This document shows, piece by piece, positions 21,759 through 32,400 of a stretch of 64,000 nucleotides of DNA; positions within the stretch are counted from its first letter, which is position 1, and each line of letters begins with the position of its first letter. The DNA is taken from contig JAPTYO010000015.1 of the NCBI GenBank assembly GCA_036873135.1, positions 1,262,839-1,326,838 of the forward strand, given 5' to 3'. The position numbers and the translations under genes were made by a program. The notes below the pieces were generated by a model, which was given only the letters and a program-made list of their open reading frames with translations, was not told the origin of the DNA and searched no databases. Source of the DNA: Clarkia xantiana subsp. parviflora (taxonomy: Eukaryota > Streptophyta > Magnoliopsida > Myrtales > Onagraceae).

Positions 21759-23438
21759 TTTGCCCCTGAGTCAAGTAATGGGGTGACCCTTGCTTAACTC
21801 TATTTTATGATAGGATAGACGGTAGATTTAAGTTCGGGAGTTTCATCATAATAGAATTATTGTCCGTCGGCGCGTGGGCGGCGAAGGAGGTCATAACTGC
21901 TGACATGGTTAGTGCAGCGAGTATACGTGTATAACAGACATATGTGTAGCAATGTATGTATATGTACGTGATATAGATGTAAATGCTAATATATGTGCAA
22001 ACATGGCATGCTCGCGTATGTAAGAAAACGTGCGTCATGTGATGACATGAAATTAATGATATAAACATAAAATAAATATGTGATGATATATAAACAAGTA
22101 TATATTTAACAAGGCTATGACAATAAATATATGTCTTGTATGCCTGTGTATAACATGGCGTACGCGCGTATGTAAGGGTGTGTAAGCGCGTGTGTATGCT
22201 TACAACCCATACGAAGGAGTTAGAAAAAATTAAGGAGAGGTAAACTCTTACCCATATCTTATATATAGGATATAGTATACTCATCTTCCATACTTAGTCT
22301 CCACACCGAAAGTTGTCTCCTCCTCCTCTCTTGTCGAGTAAGATACTTGGAGGCCAAGCTACTTGACCCGCAAGAATTCCGGCCGGCCATCCCTTACCCA
22401 CGGCGACAAGGCACGACGGAGGCAGGACAAGCAGCAACGGCGGTGGCAGCTCACCGGCGACGAGCGGCGGACGGCGTTCCACGCGGCGGCTGCTGTTTTT
22501 TGCTGCGACGACAGTAAATTTTGCGACGATTGGACTTCCCAAGTTGATTAGGGACCATTTTCAGGTATTGTGATGTCTAGGGCCACCTTAATTTGGCCAA
22601 TCTTTAGCTTGGATAGAACTTGGTTTTTTCACGCACACCCAGTGTTTGATTAAATTCCTAACACACATCGACATATTGTAAAATGCTTGAAAAATGGCTA
22701 AGTGTTTAAAATATTGTATGTATAGTCAAGAGTGTTACTCCCCTTGTTTATTGCATGCGTTAGCCGACCGAGACCTTGTCGTTTTTGAATCGTATACTTA
22801 GCCACGTTTGGATCGAAATTATTGATTGATTTAATCCGTGTAATGATTTTTTTTTTAACACAACTTGTATGTACGTGCTTGTTAACAAGATAGTGTTTAT
22901 AGCTATAGTCACATCTCACATTCCGCTTGTTAAGGGTATACGCACAAGCATGTATCACCTGTCAACATTGAACGATATACGTATGTAGGTGTTAGTGTCA
23001 TAATCATATCCTTACTATTACCTCAAACATCTGTGTTACGCCGCGCAGGCGCTAGTAGGTGCGCGTAAGCACATGTAGGTGCGTGTAGACACATGTAGGT
23101 GCGCGTAGGCACATGTAGGTGCGCGTAGGCACATATATGTGCGCGTAGGCATAAGGGTGCACGTAGGCACATATAGGTGCGCATAGGCACACGCGGACGT
23201 AGGCACATGTTCGCTATGTAGTAGTTGTAAACTTATGACTCTGTACGTACACGGTTGCCTCCGTGCAGAGGATGTTCGCCCCATAGTCGTTAGCCATGCG
23301 ATCATTGCGCGCACACTTGCTGAGTAGATTGTTGTCATTGTCATTGGAAAACTAGTAGTTCGAGAGTTACGGGATAACTTATTGAGTAGATACATCCTTG
23401 TTGGCGCGTCTCCTACTAGGATTACCTTCTTGGTTTTC
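21759..23438. other. Upstream region of element E antisense gene
   Basis: Aligns with 38529-39397 plus 49746-50584 of element F and, less well, with 58135-59240 of G. A TATA-like CTTATATATAGGATAT lies near 22258, followed by a transcribed-leader-like GC-rich block. TTTTCAGGTATTGTGATGTC near 22560 matches the site where C inserted in F and looks like a splice donor. A 20-bp minisatellite lies at 23039-23215. No coding sequence of its own. Confidence 0.6.
23039..23215. repeat. 20-bp minisatellite in the leader region of E
   Basis: About eight units of GTAGGTGCGCGTAGGCACAT type with substitutions. A looser version is seen at 50140-50310 in element F, so it predates the split of E and F. Open frames across it are artefacts of the repeat. 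Confidence 0.85.
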
Positions 23439-24791
23439 CGGTTATTCGAAAAGTAGTAAGTTCTTCATCCCACTCATGGAGTTAGGTATTGTTCGGATTC
23501 TGATTTTGATTATGAGTCGGATCCTTTTGTATCCGCTGATTGAAGATCTGAGGATGGTACAGACTCTTATCCTGAGTCGGAGTCTGGTTTGGGGTTGAAT
23601 GTTCCATGCTTTTTCTAGAAACAAGTTGCAACGCAAGGAGTATAAGCGTTATGTAGAGCAGTCTAGAGTTTGTCCACTGGTGGAGACAGTCTTTCCTTTT
23701 GACATACTCCTTGACGTTGTTCGGGGTAAGCCTACTGTGCCCCCCACTGAGATGGCGGCGGTGTATACTGGTTAGATACGAGAGGGGTTGTGCTTCCCCT
23801 ACTATCGCGACTTGGTCAGATTATGACGCTATTATATGATTTCTTTGCTTGACCTCACACCTGCCGGGATATGATATTGGATTGCTTCCGGGTGCTATGA
23901 CACCAGCAGTCCTATTCACTGGCTTAACCTCTATTCTATTCGCTGGTGTTTGTTGAAAGGGCGAGATTTTGCGAGCCTCGGCTTGGGAGGAGTATAGTGG
24001 GATACTACAATTCATTTTTTGAATGCTGTTGCCGGTCAAGAAGTCCCTTGGAAGAACAATATTTCTTTGCCCATGACGTTGGGGTGAATTGGCCTATCGC
24101 CCATGTTACTGAGACTGACCCCGTGCCGACATATGCTAAATTTTCTGATTCAGACAAAGTAGCCATGAAGGCGATATATCGGGCTCACAATGCGCGTGCC
24201 TATTGCGCTTTATTCTGCCCGACGGAGCAGGAACTGTGTGAAGCTGGGATTAGCGTAACTCTTATGGGAGGTCCTTCGGTATGTTATGAACTTTTATAAC
24301 TCCTATTATGTTTTGATGTAGGTTGGTTTCATGGCAGACAATCGTGCTTACAGGCGAGTCTACAGGGGAACTCTGCTTCCCCCGCACGAGGTACTTCCTC
24401 TGTTGTTCCAGATGCGCTCTGAACTATGAAGCCCGGGCACGGGAAAGGATCTATGCATAAGTCACCTTCTTATAACTTTTCTATTTTTTGTTTATGTTGA
24501 GTATTGTTGTTTTATCTTGTTTTGTTCTTGTTTGCAGGCTGTTCGCCCAATGTGACGGATTGCGTTGTGGTAGTTGCTAACACTCTGCCTCGACCCAAGG
24601 CGCAGAGAACCTACTCTGAGGTACGTCCCACGAGCGATCCTAAGCAATCGAAATCTGGAAGTGGCGGGGCGTTAAGGACTCCTTCCCGTGACAAAGGAAA
24701 GGGCGTCGAAGGACAGGCTCGCACGCCTACCATGTATACCCCCCGGTCGAGGGACCAGACCTTGGAGGAGTTTTCTACTCCTGAAGGTATG
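23439..24791 (+). pseudogene. Element E antisense gene, 5' exons
   Basis: Homologous to the F gene at 50585-51924. The start ATG is lost (AGTAGTAAG where F has ATGAGTAAG). 23655-23822 reads the PF04195-type motif (REGLCFPYYRDLVRL) with a TAG just before it. 23946-24290 continues the domain (SLGLGGV, NWPIAHVTETDPVPTYAKFS) to the donor near 24271 (CGGTATG). Exons at about 24322-24426 and 24538-24786 are Lys/Ser-rich (RPKAQRTYSEVRPTSDPKQS). The last donor, AAGGTATG, is where B is inserted. Several stops make it a pseudogene. Confidence 0.75.
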
Positions 24792-25640
24792 TGTTAGGTT
24801 ATGAGATCTAGGTCAACGGGGGGTCGGCTTTGATCTCACTCCTTACGGGGGATGTGTGTGATCCGATGTTCCTGAGCTGCTCTGCCTTAGCTTATCTTCT
24901 TCTTTCCTTCCTTCCTTCCTTTGCTTCTTCTCTCCTTCTACCCTGCAGAAGGGGCAATACCAGACATGGAGGGGGGGGTGGTACCTGGTGAACCCTCTCC
25001 GATGCCTAAGTCAGTATTTTTCTAGAGAGATAAAGCTAGAGAGGTGTCAGAGCTAAAATGTCCAAATGGCCAAGATTATTAAATGAGTTGTGAAGGTGGG
25101 GTATTTATAGGCAACGGTGTCATTAAGGTAGCTTAATGACATCGTTAACCTTTAAACACAATTAATTAACCTTTAAGCACATAATTAAGACCTTAGGATT
25201 CGGAGGAGGTAGGCGGAGTGGACCGAGCATGGGAGTCCGAAGGTGGTGTCGGGGCCCTTGGGGGGGGGAGAAATCCGACCTCCAAGGGTGGGGGTTGGGT
25301 GAGGGTACCCAACCCCTCCTAGGGAGGGTGGGGTTGGCCAACCCCATCCCTCCTAGGAGGGATCGGGTTGGCCGACCCGATCTCTCCTAGGAGAGATCGG
25401 GTTGGTCCACCCGATCTCCCCTAGGGGAGATCGGGGATCTCCCCTAGGGGAGGTCGGGTGTGGCCAGCCAACCTCACCTAGGTGAGTTCGTCTCTGCCGG
25501 ACGGACGCTTCGGCCCCGTCCGAGCCGTCGATGTTCTCGCGAAGTGTCCGGGTTGAAGTTTCGATTTGCAATCATAAATGGGACGATAAAAATACAACGG
25601 TTCGGAAGTCAACGGGTTCAAATTGGGCGTATATCTATCA
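24792..25640 (-). repeat. 3' LTR of element B (849 bp)
   Basis: On plus it starts TGTTAGGTTATGAGATC and ends ATATCTATCA. Minus-strand TATA box TATAAATAC at about 25101-25109. Next to it at 25641 is the reverse complement of the polypurine tract. Confidence 0.95.
25310..25470. repeat. Palindrome array in B 3' LTR
   Basis: Alternating palindromes centred on CCTAGG (GATCTCTCCTAGGAGAGATC type) and on GGCC or TGGTCCA (GGGTTGGCC...ACCC). Each unit of about 34 bp holds two centres. The array has fewer units than the 5' LTR of the same element. Confidence 0.9.
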
Positions 25641-26177
25641 CATGCCCCCGAGTCAACCAATGGCCTAACCCTTGATTGACTCTATTTTAGGATGGTATGA
25701 CACGCGCAATTTGAAACCGGGGTTTTACCTTCTTTGTCTGAATGCTTGCTTACCCATGGATGCGTGCCTCTGACTCTGCCCCCCTGTCTAATGAGATAGA
25801 GGAATTGTAAACGTCAGAGTAGCACGGACGTGGGCCTAGGCACGCGTCCGTCTGAGGTAGGAGTAATAAACTTATCTCTGCTACAGGTGTATATTCAAAA
25901 AATACACACTTGCACAGGGGTGTGATACGAATGCAATTAAATGACCTATGCTTCAAATTCGTGCCGGGATTTTATCTAAGTGAGGAAAAATTTAGTTTTG
26001 GCCAAAATTTTTCTAAGCATGGGATACTTGAAAATAAACCTTAGTGGATGTTAACTAGGGTGAGCGTAGACTTAACCGTGGTTAATAGGAACTAGTTTTT
26101 GAATCTTGTCCCTTGAAATTTTCCTCTCTAAAATTCAACGGTGTTGATTTGGCGACTCTAGAAAAACCCTAATCCTT
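25641..26177. other. B polypurine tract and upstream region of its antisense gene
   Basis: CATGCCCCCGAGTCAACC (25641 on) is the reverse complement of a G-rich polypurine tract next to the LTR. The rest aligns with 48500-48879 of C. No gene. Confidence 0.7.
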
Positions 26178-26195
26178 TGTATTATAAAAGGGAGA
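26178..26195 (+). promoter_or_regulatory. TATA box of the element B antisense gene
   Basis: TTGTATTATAAAAGGGAG lies upstream of a CT-rich leader (26215-26285) that ends in a possible donor, TTGAGGTATGCG. If this donor is used, an intron of about 640 bp spans the minisatellite and ends at CGGTCAG near 26927, just before the ATG at 26945. Confidence 0.55.
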
Positions 26196-26457
26196 AGTGA
26201 TTACCTCATTCTCATTGTCCTTTTCTCTTCTTTTCGACGGTGGGATTTCTGGTTGGGCTTGCTTCTCGAGGCACGCGTCGCATTGAGGTATGCGTTTTTC
26301 TTCTTGTGTAAGCATTGTTCTTGTGGAATTCGATCCTGTTTTTCTTTCAGTTGTTTCCTTACTTGTCTCGTTTCGATTTACGTGTCTTCATGATAATATA
26401 GTTCTGCTTGATTTGTCTTTCCTCCATCTTCTTGCTTTCCTACTTCCGTTTACTGGC

Positions 26458-26793
26458 GTGTGGGGTTTTCTACATCGGGATTATGGCTATCTCTGTTTGC
26501 CCCCTTGCCTCTGTCTGTTGGGCTGAGGGGTCTCTCCATGCTGGGGGTTATGACTATCTCTATTTGCCCCCTTGCCTCTGTCTGTTGGGCTGAGGGGTTT
26601 CTCCATGCTGGGGGTTATGACTATCTCCCCCTGCCCCCTGCCTCTGCCTGTTGGCTGGTGGGGTCTCCTTATGCTGGGGGTTATGACTATTTCCCCCTGC
26701 CCCCTGCCTTTGCCTGTTGGCTGGTGGGGTCTCCTTATGCTGGGGGTTATGACTATCTCCCCCTGCCCCCTGCCTCTGCCTGTTGGTTGGTGG
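26458..26793. repeat. 66-bp minisatellite in element B
   Basis: Five units of 66 bp, each with ATGCTGGGGGTTATGACTAT and CCCCTGCCTCTGCCTGTTGG. As 66 is divisible by three, several frames stay open across it; these are not called as genes. It occupies the place where C has the exon for the PF04195-like domain. Confidence 0.9.
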
Positions 26794-26944
26794 GGTTTTT
26801 CTTGCCGTCTTTCTATTCTTGTCTTTTGACTTTGTATCTATCATTTTAGGGAAATGAGTTCGTGTCTCTTGTCTATTGTTTGCTTTCTGTTTTTCTCGGA
26901 TTGAGCCTGTGTTTTTTCCGGTCAGCAGAACTTTCTGGTGATTG

Positions 26945-28008
26945 ATGAGGAGTAAGAGGCCAGTACGTGTGGGAGTGGTTACTTCCGGGGCCGGATCTTC
27001 GATTGCAAAAAGATCGGTTTTCTATGGTGCGGGGAGGTGTTCTCTAACTGGAGGTAAGGGTGGTGACGTTAGGGTGCCATCTTCTTTCTATATTGATGCC
27101 CCCCAATCGAAGGTCCGGGAGCCGTGTTTTCCTTCTTCTCTGTTTGGTGAGTTCTTGAGCAGCTGAGTTTCCTTAGTGTATATTGGTATTTACTCTGTGC
27201 TTTGTTATAGGTAGACTTCGTCTTCCGCGTCTGAGTCGGAAGGAGCTGTCTCGTCCACCTGTTGATGGAATTGTTGGGTCTGAGTGGGCGCCTTATTATG
27301 GGCGTGGGGCTCGTTTTGACAATCAATCTTCTTTGCAAACTCCTGAGGTTGGAGTTCGTGTTCTGCAGTCTGCTGTTCCTCCTGCTGATCGTGTGTCCCT
27401 CTCTAAAGGGTCGGATGCAACTTATGAGTTGGCTCGTGATGTGTTGGCTCGTTATGCTCCTGTAATGTTATTAACCGTTTTCTCCTTTGGCATACTTCTT
27501 CTTCATGCGTTATCCGTCTCATCTTTTATTTTTGTTGCAGGGTATGGCCGACCTTGTTAATTTATCCACCCTTGCTATTCATCTTGCTGAGGAGAGGAAG
27601 GTGTACGAGGACATTTGTGTCTCCCTTAACTCCAGCCTTATTAGCTATTTGGAGCATAGTCGTATTACTGATTTGCGGTGCCGAGACTTGGAGGGTCGCA
27701 TTGCTCTTCTCAATGAAGAGGTTGAGGCGTTGAAACAAAGGTCTTATCGTGATGAGACACTCCGGGCTGCTGAGTTAGTCTCTCTGGAGGAAATGTTTCG
27801 TATGGAGGCGAAGGAGTGTGCCATTGCTGAGTATAAGGCCTCTTCCGCTTATCGGGCTGCTATGGACGTTCGCTGCTCTGTGGCTAAACGTATTTCCTTT
27901 AAGGAGATTCTTGAGCGTATTCACATGATTGCTCCTGACTTTCCTTTCTCTCGTCTTGGTGATTTGTCAGACTTTGCACTTAAGCATATTGCGAAGATGA
28001 AGGAATAG
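26945..28008 (+). CDS. Antisense gene of element B, spliced, lacking the N-terminal domain
   Basis: Three exons with good splice sites. Exon 1 from ATG 26945 (SKRPVRVGVVTSGAGSS) to about 27145, donor FG|GTGAGTTC. Exon 2 from about 27211 (after TTGTTATAG) to about 27460 (RLSRKELSRPPVDGIVGSEW, LQTPEVGVRVLQSAV), donor CCTGTAATG. Exon 3 from about 27541 (after TTGTTGCAG) to the stop at 28006-28008, a coiled coil (LSTLAIHLAEERKVYEDICV, EMFRMEAKECAIAEYKASSA). It aligns with the C gene exons 5 and 6. The PF04195-like part is missing. The exons shown have no stops, so a shortened protein could be made; role unknown. Confidence 0.65.
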
Positions 28009-28416
28009 TACCCCTATTTATTGTGGTAGTCTCGTGTGTTTGTGAGTTGTGGTTGTCTTTAGAGTTTAAAACTCCACCTTTCTTAGTGTTGCCATCTTTG
28101 TCTGATACACTTGTTTATACTTGTTGTATATATGGCCGTGTGTTTATATCTCTTCTCATGATGTCTCCCTATGCCTTGTGTATGGCTCTTTGGGTATGGA
28201 ACCTTTCCTTTGTGTGTTTCCTTTACTTATCCTTCTTTCGTGCTTTCCTTCGTGTCTTACCTGCCATTTCATAAAGAAAAAACATTACTTGTTCTTCACA
28301 TTACTTTACTTAGAAATTTCTTTCTCATGGTATCCTTCTGAGCATGGTATCCTTCCAAGAATGGTGTGATGATCTCTTCTGGTACCCCTTACATGGTATA
28401 CGTTGTACTGTTAGAC
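28009..28416. other. 3' flank of the element B antisense gene
   Basis: T-rich, aligned with 44457-44838 of C; likely holds the 3' end of the antisense transcript. No gene. Confidence 0.5.
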
Positions 28417-29135
28417 CAAAGATACGCTCTTGGTGGGCGTCGAAATCTGTTCACGAGACAGGCTCTCGGACGGCACTTAACGTTTCACAGGATAGGCTCC
28501 CGGAGGGCACAGGTTAGTCCACCGATACGTTCTTGACGGGTGTCAAAATCTGTTCACGAGACAGGCTCTCGGACGGCACTTAACGTTTTACAGGATAGGC
28601 TCCCGGAGGGCTCAGGTTAGACCAAAGATACGCTCCTGGTAGGCGTCGAACTGGTAGTTTGAAATCTACCTCAAGATACGCTCTTGGGGGCGTCGAACTG
28701 GTAGTGTTTTTTCTACCTCAAGATACGCTCTTGGGGGCGTCGAATCTGGTAGGTTGCAAATCTACCTCAAGATACGCTCTTGGGGGCGTCGAAATCGTAG
28801 TTTTTGGAAACCACTCTCAAGATACGCTCTTGGTGCGTCGAATTCGTAGTGTAATAACTACTCTCAAGATACGCTCTTGGGGGCGTCGAAGGTCGTAGTA
28901 TGAACACTACTCTCAAGATACGCTCTTGGTGCGTCGAAGGTCGTAGTGTAATAACTACTCTCAAGATACGCTCTTGGGGGCGTCGAAGGTCGTAGTATGA
29001 ACACTACTCTCAAGATACGCTCTTGGGGGCGTCGAATATCGTAGTATGGAAACTACTCTCAAGATACGCTCTTGGGGGTGTCGAATGTCGTAGTATGAAA
29101 ACTACTCTCAAGATACGCTCTTGGGGGCGTCGAAC
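28417..29135. repeat. Tandem array of element B with hairpin units
   Basis: Two units of about 105-110 bp (GTTCACGAGACAGGCTCTCG and CAGGATAGGCTCCCGGAGGG) are followed by about eleven units of about 49 bp. Each short unit has two small inverted repeats: CAAGA-TACGC-TCTTG, and a variable one such as GTAGT-ATGAAC-ACTAC or GGTAG-TTTGAAAT-CTACC. The same array, inverted in the window, is in C at 43787-44456. Confidence 0.92.
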
Positions 29136-29432
29136 CTGTCATTGACTTGAAGTCATATCTGTGTAAGGATAACTTCGTGATTATACCACTACACTCACTG
29201 GAAAATACTTTTGAGTAACTTCTACTCCCTCAGGAGCATTCATGTTTTTGTACACTTGGGATGCCTTGGTGCACCAAGACATCCTTTGTAGGAATAAAAG
29301 ATAATTGTAGAGTTGGAGTAACTTCGTGAGTTCTCCTTCTCCAAAGTTGTTTTTTGAAAAGCTTGTAAAGCTGAAACATGCAAAATGTGAAATATGAAAC
29401 TAAGGATATGGTCTTTTGCTTGTGCTTTCTTC
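29136..29432 (-). other. 3' module of element B shared with C
   Basis: Read on minus, from CCATATCCTTAGTTTCATAT at about 29417 it aligns with C from 43510. It marks the exact point where the two elements stop sharing coding and start sharing 3' sequence. Confidence 0.8.
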
Positions 29433-32400
29433 TTATACGTAGTACTTCTTTAGGTGCTCTCCACTGAAGGTGTTTGTGGAGATATACCCCTCCCCATCTT
29501 CGAGGCGATAAGCGTTTATGTAGGGAACTGACGCTATCTTGTATGGTCCTTCCCACTTCGGAGATAATTTTCTGACTTGGTCTAAGTGTGAGAACTCATT
29601 CTTTCTTAGTACCAGTTCTACTACATGGAATTGTCTCTCTTTGACTTGGCGGTTGTAGTATCTTGCTGAGACAAGGCGCATTCGTGTCTGTGCTTCTTCT
29701 GAATTCCACCTTTTATCCTCCACCATGTCTAAATCTAAAAGTCTTGCTTTGTTGTTCTCATGCTCCTCAAAGTACTTGGTCCTCAGTGATTGTACAGCTA
29801 TTTCTGCTGGTGCCACCGCTTCAGTTCCGTACACTAGGCCAAATGGTGTTTCCCCTGTGGATATCTTTGGTGTTGTCCGCACCGCCCATAGAACATTTTC
29901 CAGCTCATCTACCCAACTTCCCTTGGTGGCGTGGAGTCGTTTCTTTAGGCCATCTAGCACTATCTTGTTTGCCGATTCTACCTGTCCGTTTGTCTGAGGG
30001 TGCTTTACTGATGCGAAACGGTGATCTATATTCAGTCTTTCGCAATACCACTGCAATTTCTTGCTCTTGAATTGTGGGCCATTGTCACTTATTATTGCTC
30101 TTGGCACCCCGTACCTCGAGACAATGTGAGATTGGATGAAATTGACGACTTGGTCGTCTGTTGTCTTCCCCATTGCCTTTGCTTCTATCCACTTGGAGAA
30201 GTAGTCTATTGCAACAATTATGCAAGTCTTCTGACCTTTTGTTTTTGGTAGGGGGCCTATCAAATCAATCCCCCATTGTGCGAAAGGCCAGGCTCCTGAG
30301 ATGGAGCTTAGCTTTGCTGGTGGGGCTGTTATATTTCTGGAGTAACTTTGGCAGTGATCACATTTTTGTACCAAGTCTGCTACTTCTTTGCTCAATGATG
30401 GCCAATAGTATCCTAGGTTGTAGACCTTTCGGCTTATTGACCGTGCTCCTTCATGGCATCCCGCATCTCCCTCATGGAGTTCTGCAAGCACCCTCTCTGT
30501 TTCTGGGTATGCTATGCATTTGAGGAAAGGTGTGGAGTATCCTTTCTTGTAGAGCTCATTGTCCATCACTGCGTAATTCCTAGCCATCCTTTCAATCTTG
30601 ACTGCTTCCACCTTATCTTTTGGGAGCTTTCCTTCCATGATGTATTGTCTCATTGGTGTCATCCAGACTTCTGCTTCATCTATTGCTAGAACCTCCATTT
30701 GTTCTATCACTGATTGCATTCTTTGCTCCACGAAGTGAACCTCTTTGCCTGCTTCTGTCCCTAAGGCTAGTTTACTTAAGGCGTCTGCCTCTTGGTTTTG
30801 TTCTCTTGGGACTGACTCAATGTCGAAGCTTTGGAAGCTCTTTATCAGGTCCTTGGCTTGCTGCAAGTATCTCTGCATGTTTTCGGACTTTGCAGTGTAG
30901 ATTCCTTTCACTTGATTGACAACTAGTTGAGAATCACACTTGACCCTTAAATGCTTTGCCCCTACTCCTTTGGCTATTCTCAGGCCAGTTATTAGTGCTT
31001 CGTACTCAGCCTCATTGTTTGTTGCCTTAAAGGTAAGTGCCATGGCATAGCGCATAGGTGCATCGCTGTTTGGTGGGTATAGTAAGAGGCCTGCACCTGA
31101 ACCTCCTCCGTTGGATGACCCATCAGTATGCATCTCCCATAGTTCTTCTGATTGTTTCTCCTGACTACTACTTGCCTCGCATGTAGTTTTGACTTCTTCC
31201 AAATCCTCGTCCGGATTAATTCCAGTGAATTCGGCGATAAAATCTGCTAGAGCCTGACCCTTTATGGCTGTTCTTGGGGCGAAATGAATGCGAAACTCAC
31301 TTAGCTCAATTGCCCATTTGGTCAGTCTTCCTGATGTGTCTGGTCTCTGTAGGAGGTGTTTCAATGGTTGGTCTGTGAGGACTGTTACTTCATGCCCATG
31401 AAAATACGGTCTCAACTTTCTTGCCGATATAATCAGTGCATAGAGGTACTTTTCTATTGGCAAGTAGTTGATCTCATACTTTGCCAGTGTTTTGCTTACG
31501 AAGTATACCGGCAATTGTGCAGCGTTTTCTTCTTTAATTAGCACTGAGCTTACTGCCACATTGCTCACGGAGATGTAGAGGTAGAGGGGCTCCCTTGGTG
31601 TAGGCTTTGCTAAGGGCGGTAGTGTCTTTAGGTGTTGCTTGAGTTGTTGGAAGGCTTCCTCACATCTCGGTGTCCATTCAAATTTCTTGTTTGCCCTTAG
31701 TACCTCAAAGAAGGGTAATGCCTTGTCTCCTATTTTGGATAGGAATCTGTTAAGGGCTGCCAATCTCCCGTTCAGTCGTTGAACCTCTTTGTGTTTCGTA
31801 GGTGACTGCATTTCTTCAATTGCTTGAAGTTTTTCGGGGTTTACCTCTATGCCTCGCTGGCTTACCATGAAACCTAAAAATTTCCCTGATTGCACCCCAA
31901 ATGCGCATTTTTTCGGATTTAGACGGACTTGGTACTGCCTCATCCTCTCGAATGTTGAGCGAAGGTTCTCCACATGGTCCTTCTTCTCTTTGGATTTGAC
32001 TATCATGTCGTCCACATATGCCTCCATTGTCCTCCCTATCATGTCTCCAAAGATTTTGTTGACCATTCTTTGATATGTTGCTCCAGCATTTATGAGTCCG
32101 AAAGGCATCACCGTGTAATGGTATATTTCACTATCAGCATAGAATGCTGTGTGAGGGGCGTCCTCAGGGGCCATTTTTATCTGGTTATATCCTGAGTATG
32201 CATCCATGAAGCTCATTAGTTGATGACCCGATGTTGCATCCACTAACTGATCTATTCTTGGTAGGGGATATGAGTCCTTAGGGCAGGCCTTGTTTAAGTC
32301 ACGATAGTCAATACACATTCTCCAACTTCCCCCTGGCTTCTTCACCAGTACCGGGTTTGCCACCCATGTCTGGAATCTGATTTCCTTGATGAACTTTGCC

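Noticed and set aside
22996..23395. Cys/Ala-rich minus frames across 23023-23395
   Set aside because: Products of the 20-bp minisatellite read in an open phase.
26460..26849. 129-codon frame with a 22-residue repeat
   Set aside because: The 66-bp minisatellite keeps several frames open on both strands; it lies in a probable intron.
28417..29135. CRISPR-like regular repeats
   Set aside because: Plant retroelement tandem array; the variable parts are short hairpin loops, not unique spacers, and there are no cas genes.
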